From Elmis aenea (Eukaryota; Arthropoda; Insecta; Coleoptera; Elmidae), in assembly GCA_947652605.1 (NCBI GenBank), contig OX393581.1:28824788-28888787 (forward strand): a stretch of 64,000 nucleotides of DNA, in the 5' to 3' direction. How positions within the stretch are numbered: the first letter of the stretch is position 1; every line of letters begins with the position of its first letter. The translations under genes were made by a program, and so were the position numbers. This document shows, in pieces, positions 56,779 to 64,000 of this stretch. Under the pieces are notes generated by a model, which was not told the DNA's origin, searched no databases, and saw only the letters and a program-made list of their open reading frames with translations.

Positions 56779-57278
56779 GTAATTTATTGTTCTGATAACT
56801 GTGTGGGTCAGAATAAAAATAAAATAATCGTCTCTACGCTCAAATAAAAAGTATCACCCATAAGTTTTTGACGGTAGGTCATACACAAAACGAGGGCGAC
56901 TCAATGCACTCAGTAATTGAGAAAACAAAAAAGAGGGTACTTAAAAGTGGACCAATTTATGTTCCTTCTCAGTGGCCACCATTAATAAGGACGGCCAGAA
57001 AAGAAGGGAAACCTTACAAAGTAAGAGAATTGGCCACTGAAGAGTTTATGAATTTTAAAGGCTTAGCAAATACATTTGGTCAAAAATGTACAAAGAATTC
57101 CAAAAATGAAAAGGTTGTATGGAGCGATATAAAAGTTAAAAAAAAAATCCCCAATGCAGTTTTCTACAAAACCGATTTTGAAACTGCTGATTATGATAAA
57201 ATCGATCTTACTACTCGGCATTCATGTGATGTGAAAAGCTTTATTTTACCAAAAGCATATACCACTCCTCCGTCCTAA
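56779..57278 (+). pseudogene. C-terminal fragment of a DUF7869-like, probably transposon-encoded protein
   Basis: VIYCSDNCVGQNKNKIIVST is followed by a frameshift, then a 136-codon open frame from about 56868: GHTQNEGDSMHSVIEKTKKR, KSGPIYVPSQWPPLIRTARK, GKPYKVRELATEEF. The SDNC.GQNKN and GHTQNEGDS.H motifs mark a multicopy insect protein family I know as DUF7869; the match is from memory. A run rich in AATAAA follows (57386-57416). It looks like a truncated pseudogene, since the first two-thirds are missing. Confidence 0.6.
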
Positions 57279-57572
57279 GAGACAAAGCAAGGGAACATCT
57301 GCTAGAATTGTGTAATAAAAACTTGATTGTAAAAGTTCATCAACCATTTCAAGTTGGTTTTATGTTTGTGTGTATTTATAAATGATATAATAAAAATAAA
57401 TGGTTTTTTGGAATAAAATTTTTATTTTGATTACAAATAGCATTTAAATTTGCCCTACATCAATTATGGCAATAAAATTGTGTACATATTTTAGTACAAT
57501 ATCGCCACAAAATTCTTCAAATGGCAAATATTTTTAAATTATTTAAAAAATTTAAATAACACTTGATCTTAA

Positions 57573-58320
57573 CACGCTAACCGCCGCAATTTTAAATTTT
57601 TTGGTGGTTTCTGGGCCACCCTATATTTTTATTGTAAATTGCTAAAAATAATATAAAATAATCATTTTATGACTTTTATTTTTTTCATGCACTTAAATCG
57701 GTTTTTTAGGTGCGAATCACCTTTGCACCGCGCGGCCTGAGGAGAACTTCTTTACTGACTGGGCCGGGCCAAATAGGGCCACACAAACACGGTGGAAATG
57801 TGTTCAGTGCGAAAAATTTTACTGTGTTTCCTGTTTTACTATTGTGTATAACTGTACATGTAACCGTTAAGTCATAATTACGCCTAGTTGTTTTTTTTCT
57901 TAGGTCTTGTTTATTTAATTTTTTTTTTTTTTTTTTTTAAATTTATTTTTAAATTTTTTGAGAAAAAATGTATGATTTGACAAATTTGTAATGACATATA
58001 TTATAAATTTTTATTTGGCACCATTGTTATTGTTTTATTCAACATTAGTACCCTTAAAATTTGGTCTAAGCAGGTAAAACATAACCCTCTATAACTGGCC
58101 ACCTGTAGTAGAAAGTAGTTCAAATTCGACCGCGCTAACTATATAAATCTGTTCACCAGGCCACACTTTTCCATTGCTCATAAGCATTTCATTATGATAT
58201 GAATCACGGATGAACTGCGCGACCTGAAAGTAACATGTTGGTGCGAAGCAACTGTGATTCACGCAACCCATTGAACAATTGTGGTGCGAATCGTACGTGA
58301 TGCACACGGCGGTTAACGTG
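57573..58320. mobile_element. piggyBac-like element flanked by TTAA
   Basis: TTAA at 57569-57572 and 58321-58324 flanks CACGCTAACCGCCG and CGGCGGTTAACGTG. GGTGCGAATC-type motifs recur near both ends. A 72-codon minus-strand frame (58089-58307) is cysteine/histidine-rich but matches nothing I know. A run of about 19 T lies at 57919-57937. It ends 70 bases before the ZAD gene's stop. Confidence 0.7.
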
Positions 58321-58389
58321 TTAAGTGACTAATACCAAAGTGTCAAGCGGATATTCTTAAAAACAAGTTCTACACCTACAAAATTGTGT

Positions 58390-59175
58390 CTACCGGCTTC
58401 TTAATTTGTCCCTCTGGGTGTGCGATATATTACATATTCCTGGGGAATAGTGATGGGTGCGTCTATGATTTTGCCATTTAGATTTTTCGTTGCATACGAA
58501 ATTACATTCTTTACATTCATACGATCTTATACGATACGTCCTTATATTTTTAAAACTGTATTGTTTTTTTGTTTTTAAATCTTTAGCAGTTTGTTGCGAC
58601 AATTGTTGTTCCAGCTTAACTTTTGAACTACAGTTATCACATGTTCTGTGGTTATCACCTTCTACAACTACTTCGTATAAGTCTATACAATTACTATCTA
58701 AACTTTCAACTTTAATGTCAGGATCCAGCATTTCTAGAAAATCATTCGAAGTAAGAGAATTTACAAAATAATCATTTTCTGGTTTCATAGGATCACTTTC
58801 TAATTCTTTCCGTTCGGAACAACTAAACTGCTGATCAGCACTGTAAGAGTCTCTTTCGTTTTCAGCATATCTTCCACGTTGTACAGCTGCATATCTTTCA
58901 CGAAGTTCCAAGTCACTGTTAATTATCACGCATCGAAAGTTATATAATAGGTTAATGTTTTTAACACATTCTTCACATACTGTTGCTGGTAAGTTGTCAT
59001 TTGCTGATACCTTCAAATATTACTTTTTACAATATACAATGCACTAATAGCAAAAAAATAATAAAAATACCTGTATAGAGGATATTACTTCAATTCGATG
59101 TTGCAATTGATCATCATTAAATAAAGGAAGTAATTTTTGAGGAACTCTTAAACATGTACGGCACATATTATCCAT
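58390..59175 (-). CDS. ZAD-domain zinc-finger protein (2 exons)
   Basis: Coding exons are 59175-59071 and 59010-58390, with GT-AG borders and codon-boundary joining, giving 241 residues. MDNMCRTC (Cys5, Cys8) and TVCEEC (Cys47, Cys50) are the four zinc ligands of the insect ZAD domain, which mediates dimerisation of nuclear C2H2 factors. The middle is acidic. One C2H2 finger (CX2CX12HX3H, residues 201-221, YECKECNFVCNEKSKWQNHR) follows, then a short basic tail. ZAD proteins usually have several fingers, so one finger is unusual; more fingers might lie on an undetected exon. The target is unknown. TAG at 58392-58390 ends the frame. Confidence 0.8.
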
Positions 59176-59179
59176 ATTT

Positions 59180-60360
59180 CTTACCTGAATTGCCCCTTTT
59201 GTCTGTCTTTAGTGTTTTTAAAAACTTAAAAATCAAAACATTTACCTTCACATAACCTTACTTAAGAAGTTTGAAATTTGAACCAATTAGAACTAGATGG
59301 CGCAATAGTACAACAAAGAATGGCTAAGTTCATGCTTATGTGCTGTAGCACAGCGAATTACGAAGTAGGCCATGATTTAATTTTTATAAAAATATTTTTA
59401 ATTTATAGTTATATTTACGCATTAATGTTGGATAGGTAATCATAGAACATCCCAGATTTAATTAAAAATTTTCTTTTAACAATTATAGTTCCAGTCTCCT
59501 TAAATTAATTAATAATTATTTACTCTGTTTAAAAAAATAATGCTTAGCAAAATTCATATAGAATTGAAAAAGTGCAAAGACTGCCTGTGTTTTTTTTTGT
59601 TGTTGACATAATTATTAAACATGTGAATGCTAAAAAAAAGTTCCATTATTTGAGTATTTAAGATGGCTCTGTTTTTAACTATTATTTACCAACTGATGAG
59701 TTTTAGTGTTCTCTATTCTCTTGTAACAGTTTAATATTAACGATGTCAGTTAATAATGTTATTGATATCAAAGAATATTGAAAAATAATAAGCTTTTATT
59801 AATCTACAATAAGCAGTCAAAAAACTGATGTTCAGATTACAATGATAAGTTTACGATAAAATTCACTTTAACACCTTAATACGACAATTATTATGCTTGT
59901 AGATGAAAAAATCATGAAAAAAGTTTAAAAAAATTTCCTAGTTTTCTAAACAATAAAATATTTATTTTTTGGCTGTATATTTATGAAATTATAAGTAGGT
60001 ACAGATACATAAATGAAAAACTAATTATTAAATATTGTTTTATTATTTATTCTACACAAATTGACTTCTAGGATAAAAATATGTACAAAGTCTTTAGAAT
60101 AGGAAATGTTATCAAAATTTAATTTACAAAAATATTACACAAAAATATGGCAAGATTTAAAATCGTTGATACAAGGTTTTAAAGTTGTACAAATTTATTT
60201 AAAAGTCTTTAACAGTTTTATATCACTAATCAGTCACTTTGCTATACATATTCCTCTGAAGTACATACTGTTTCACGAGATCGGTTCACTTTAGCTAGAC
60301 CCATATAATCTTATACATTTTTTCTAGTTAATTTAAAGAGGAATCCAGAAATGTAAAAAT
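59180..60360. other. AT-rich intergenic sequence
   Basis: No coding similarity or terminal repeat pair was recognised upstream of the ZAD gene. Confidence 0.45.
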
Positions 60361-60363
60361 GTA

Positions 60364-60423
60364 CAGGGTGTTCCATAAGAAAAAGTATAACTTTAATATG
60401 CCACTCTTTTTTGGAGCACCCTG
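60364..60423. mobile_element. 60-bp TA-flanked miniature with CAGGGTG ends
   Basis: TA at 60362-60363 and 60424-60425 flanks CAGGGTGTTCC and GGAGCACCCTG. At 60 bp it is the smallest member of the CAGGGTG group, or simply two nested ends. CTCACCTTGTA at about 60543 may be another related end. Confidence 0.45.
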
Positions 60424-60551
60424 TATGTTTGAAAATATTTTTAAAATGTAGCCCTTATTGACTTCATAATCTTAACGTGACAGTTTGAAAATTACATACC
60501 GTTTGGGCGTTTGGCCATAAAACTTCGTGGCGTCCGTCGTGACTCACCTTG

Positions 60552-60977
60552 TATAATTTTGTACATTTGTTGCAAAAAATAAACGAGATATGGTTAATTT
60601 TGTAAAAATGTTATTATTAAAGTTTGCCATGATTTCGTAAAAAAGTTATGTTTGCAATAATTAATAAACAACTAAACGCAATATCCAAGTAAATTTTTAA
60701 ACTTTTAAGCAAATCCGTGTGTTAGTTTGTATTTTATAATTGTTTATTGTGGTATTGTGAACATGGCTAAATTTGAAAACTTTAATACATTAGAAATTTA
60801 CATTGTTGTGCTTAAAACGTAGAGGCTGCTGCAGAATTTGATTGGAAATGACATTTAGTTGTTTTTTAATTGCAAACATCACCTGTTTACGAAACCATCG
60901 CAAACTGATAGTAAATAAAATGTTCACAAAATTAGCCATATCTTGGTTATTTTTTACAACACATAATAAAACTATAT
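60552..60977 (+). mobile_element. MITE-like copy B of the 56.5 kb repeat, with both ends
   Basis: Its left part (60552-60828) is the partner of 56488-56761. After a short junction, an inverted, diverged copy of the left end follows: AAATTAGCCATATCTTGG, then TATTTTTTACAACACAT. It is therefore an inverted-repeat element with its middle deleted. The start frame MAKFENFNTLEIYIVVLKT is kept. Confidence 0.65.
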
Positions 60978-60979
60978 AT

Positions 60980-62079
60980 TTTTGAAAATAACTTTGTATA
61001 TTTAAAATACATTTTCTTAATAATTAAACTTAGTACCACTAAATGACAAAAAAAATTTGCCCCTTGAATAATAAACAATTTTTTCTGGAATTAACTATTT
61101 TATGTATTTTATGTGTCGTTAGATAAAATATACACCTGCAATAATAAATTCTACAATGTTTATTTGAAATTAAATTTTGACGAAGAAATGTATACTATTT
61201 TATAAATTGTCTCTACTTTTTGTATTGTAGAGTTAATCGATTTGGCAACTGAGCGGTTTAATTCTCACTCCGGGGTTGCTAAACTTTAGATAATAAAGAA
61301 ATGTGTTTGAAACTGGGTAAACTTAATTCAAAGGATCATCAGATGCTGTACAAAAAAACGTTCTTCTAAATTTTTATATGTTGGTCATGGTTAAAAAAGG
61401 TTGAAAATCACCGCTAGAGTAAAATAAATACATATGTAATAAATTTTTTTGGGAGAAACTTTTAATCTTAGCTTCAGAAAAATTCAAGAACACTATATTA
61501 TAAAGTGTATGTCCATCAAATACATTTGGTGAATCCCTAATTTTTTAAAAATATTTGAAACTTTGTCTAGACAGGGACATTTCATAAGTTTACGACACTC
61601 TGGTGCAAAGTTTTTTGCAAGAAAAGATGAAAATATAAAAGGAACATTAAAAAATATGTATTTTAAAATTTATTCTTCTTGATTATATACATAAAAATTC
61701 TTTCACACTATCGTCCAAATCTAAACCTTCACATGTTCATCTCTTTATGTTCCTACAAATCTGCTGCCCACTAAATCGCCACCAAACGACCCTGTCCCGA
61801 GTAACTGCTCCTTTTATTATTAAAATGTGTTGGTACCCTTAAAAGCCTTAAGATGTAATAAAAAATATTAGTCTTCAAATTAATTTATTTATTGTTGTTA
61901 AAATTTTAAAGTTTAGTAATCACTTTGAACTGAATTTGCCACTTGTTTCTCTGCATGAATCGTGTTTTAAATGTAATGCTGTCAAGAGTAAATTGCTACG
62001 CCCTTGATGATAGCTTTGTCAATTAAATACACTTTTGTTTAAGCTGTAGCATAAAATGTGGTTGTTTAACTATAGTGTT
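60980..62079. other. Intergenic sequence downstream of the C2H2 gene
   Basis: AT-rich; the part next to 62080 is presumably the 3' UTR of the zinc-finger gene. Nothing else was recognised. Confidence 0.45.
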
Positions 62080-62372
62080 TTATAGACAATCTGCTCCATC
62101 TTCAACAGCTGGCATTTGATGTTTTGATTTAAGGTGGGTCTGAAGAGACACTTTCTGTGGAAACGCCATTGGACAATACATGCATGTGTAAGGTCTTTCG
62201 TTGGTGTGCTGACGAGTGTGAGTCTTGAGAGCATAACCACTAGAAAATCTTTTGCTACAATATTGACATGGATATGGTCTTTCCCCTGTATGAGTTTGCA
62301 TGTGTTGTTTTATACCTCCTTTCTTACTAAATGTTTTTTCACATATTGGACATTTTACTTTCGGTTGACCAC
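62080..62372 (-). CDS. C2H2 protein last exon (three fingers)
   Basis: Fingers begin [40 protein letters not shown] and [20 protein letters not shown]. The linkers are the canonical TGERPY type. The stop TAA is at 62082-62080. Confidence 0.88.
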
Positions 62373-64000
62373 CTAAAACAAAAGTATTGTAAAAAACTTT
62401 ATACAAAATAGACTTTTATTCATTTCAGTTCAGTTGTATACAAGAATTTGAGCTTAATTTAAATTTGAAACTTAAAAATGAAGCAAAATCATTGATAACG
62501 TATTTTTTCTCTAAAAAATATAAAAAACATTTTGTTTTAGCCACTTTTATTTTTATATTAGTATAATTTCAAATTTTGCGTTTTAGTTTCATTAAAATCT
62601 TTCGATATTATATAAGTATAATACAAATTCAAAAACATAAAATTTAGGGGGTCGAAACCTTTGTATCACCTTAGTAAATTTATATCACTCATAATTTTAA
62701 AACATTAATGTATTAAACACATACAATAATAATAAAAATCTTAAATCAGTTATAGGTATTATTCATATACAGGGTGTAGACTCGGATCACGCAACATAGC
62801 AATTTCAATGGTAAAATTTTAAAAGTCGAATTCTTGCTCCGCTAATTATTTTAGAAAAAAAGTGCAAATACGTTTTTTGTAGAGAAAAAAATTCTGTATC
62901 CATAAATGTAATCAATATTACTTTTTCGTTTTCCAATAACTGAAAAATAAGCAAATTAAAAAATGCGTTTTCGCGAAAATCTGTAGTGCCTTGGAATTAT
63001 GCTACGACAACTGCCCATCTTACTAACACTTACTGTCACTTTGACATTTGAAGTTTATTCTTAATTATCATTTTTATTATATCTGCAATGAAAACATAAC
63101 TAATTGTGTAAAATAAATGTTTGATAAAATATAAAGTATAATTAAGAATGAATTTCGCGTCAAAGTGACAGTATAAGTGACATTAGGCTGGGCAGTTGTC
63201 ACAGCATAATTCCAAGGCACTACAGATTTTAGCGAAAACGCGTTTTTTAATTTGCTTAATTTTCAGTTATTGGAAAACGAAAAAGTAATATTGATTACAT
63301 TTATGGATACAGAATTTTTTTCTCTACAAAAAACGTATTTGCACTTTTTTTCTAAAATAATTAGCGGAGCAAGAATTCGACTTTTAAAATTTTACCATTG
63401 AAATCGCTATGTTGCGTGATCCGAGTCTACACCCTGTATGCAGTTACAGGCTTTTATTTAATCATTATTTATTTATGTAAGTCCAGTGGTAAGCTATGAA
63501 ATTTTTAACAAAGGGCTCGCTCATAGTTAAATAAAAACAAAAAAATAATGTTAATTATGTTGGAAAAAAAATGTCATTTTAAATTCAAACGTGAATAATC
63601 GAGTGATTGTACATAATTCAAAAAATTCTATTGTGCGACGGGTTATTCTAAATTTAATCGTCATTGCTTGATAGGCATGACTTCGTCGCTTTACAAATGT
63701 ATGTAATGAAAATGATTTTAAGATACATTTTTTCTTGAGAAAATGGTTAACAAGAAGAACAAGGGGCTCGCAAATTAAGGAATAATTTAACAAAGAGCTC
63801 TCGCGAGCCACCGCGAGCCCCCTACAGCTCACCACTGTGTAAATCCTGTAACATAAATTGTACTGAGTGGTTCATAAAAGTAATAAATAATTGGACTTAC
63901 TAATGTGCCTTTTCATATGTCGATTATACTCCCCACGATATTTATACGTTTTATCACAAGTTTTACAACGAAGTATTTCTCCACTGTGTATAAAGGTGTG
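62080..64000 (-). CDS. C2H2 zinc-finger protein, 3' exons of a gene cut by the window edge
   Basis: Two exons are visible: 64000-63901 (continuing beyond the window) and 62372-62080. Donor GTAAGT at 63900 and acceptor TTTTAG at 62373 join in frame ([11 protein letters not shown]). The first exon carries one finger ([20 protein letters not shown]) preceded by HTFIHSGE, a linker from an earlier finger. The last exon carries three fingers joined by [16 protein letters not shown] linkers and ends EDGADCL. It is probably a DNA-binding nuclear factor; identity cannot be fixed from the fingers alone. The 1.5 kb intron contains a foldback and a hAT. Confidence 0.85.
62770..63436. mobile_element. TA-flanked foldback in the C2H2 intron
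   Basis: TA at 62768-62769 and 63437-63438 flanks arms of about 290 bases starting CAGGGTGTAGACTCGGATCA. The arms match closely except near the centre, where GTGACAGT/ACTGTCAC blocks face each other. No coding capacity. Confidence 0.85.
63484..63837 (-). mobile_element. hAT-type MITE, same family as 43368
   Basis: TGTAAGTC (63476-63483) and TGTAAATC (63838-63845) match at 7 of 8 bases and flank CAGTGGTAAGCTATG and CTACAGCTCACCACTG. GGCTCGC/GCGAGCC motifs repeat near both ends. At 354 bp it is non-autonomous. Confidence 0.75.
63901..64000 (-). CDS. C2H2 protein penultimate exon (partial)
   Basis: It contains one complete finger and the linker before it, running off the window edge. The donor GTAAGTCC begins at 63900, and one base (A) is carried to the next exon to complete Ser. 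Confidence 0.85.

Overview
The window is a piece of an AT-rich insect nuclear genome. The evidence is spliced genes with GT-AG introns, protein sequences closest to insect and arthropod families (glycogen phosphorylase, AMPK beta, CCDC85, a ZAD zinc-finger protein), and a dense load of insect-type DNA transposons. A beetle is plausible because of the many TA-flanked foldback elements, but the sequence alone does not settle the order. No bacterial genes, rRNA, tRNA or CRISPR arrays were seen.

Layout. (1) 3.6-31.2 kb, minus strand: a complete glycogen phosphorylase gene in five coding exons (843 residues), with an 18.8 kb first intron full of transposons. (2) 32.3-44.3 kb, plus strand: a CCDC85-family coiled-coil gene in three coding exons (473 residues), head to head with the phosphorylase gene. 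A Ty3/gypsy-derived insertion (44.5-46.0 kb) lies just downstream, followed by a hAT remnant. (3) 50.5-51.5 kb, minus strand: an SR-type splicing factor with RS region, RRM and CCHC knuckle (three exons, 219 residues). (4) 52.2-53.8 kb, plus strand: the AMPK beta subunit (two coding exons, 276 residues), head to head with the SR gene. (5) 55.4-57.3 kb: a mariner pseudogene and a DUF7869-like fragment. (6) 58.4-59.2 kb, minus strand: a two-exon ZAD zinc-finger gene. (7) 62.1-64.0 kb, minus strand: the 3' exons of a multi-finger C2H2 protein that continues past the window edge.

Most of the rest is transposon. I found seven large TA-flanked foldback elements plus one 60-bp miniature. They share only a short CAGGGTG-like terminal core, and one still carries a broken helix-turn-helix transposase start. 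There are six hAT-type insertions with 8-bp target duplications (five perfect, one 7/8) and three TTAA-flanked piggyBac-like elements. There is also a Stowaway-like element with termini resembling those of plants, a PIF/Harbinger-like element that keeps the starts of two convergent genes, a pogo-like MITE, a Helentron-like element, and several fragments. The richest spot is 16.7-20.5 kb, where a Harbinger-like element contains a hAT, which contains another hAT, which contains a foldback, with a Stowaway-like element beside it.

Functionally, glycogen phosphorylase (glycogen breakdown) and AMPK beta (energy sensing with a glycogen-binding module) both belong to energy metabolism, but they are about 20 kb apart with unrelated genes between. 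I see no sign of co-regulation. Exon joins were made by eye from splice sites and reading-frame continuity, so UTR ends and transcription starts are uncertain.
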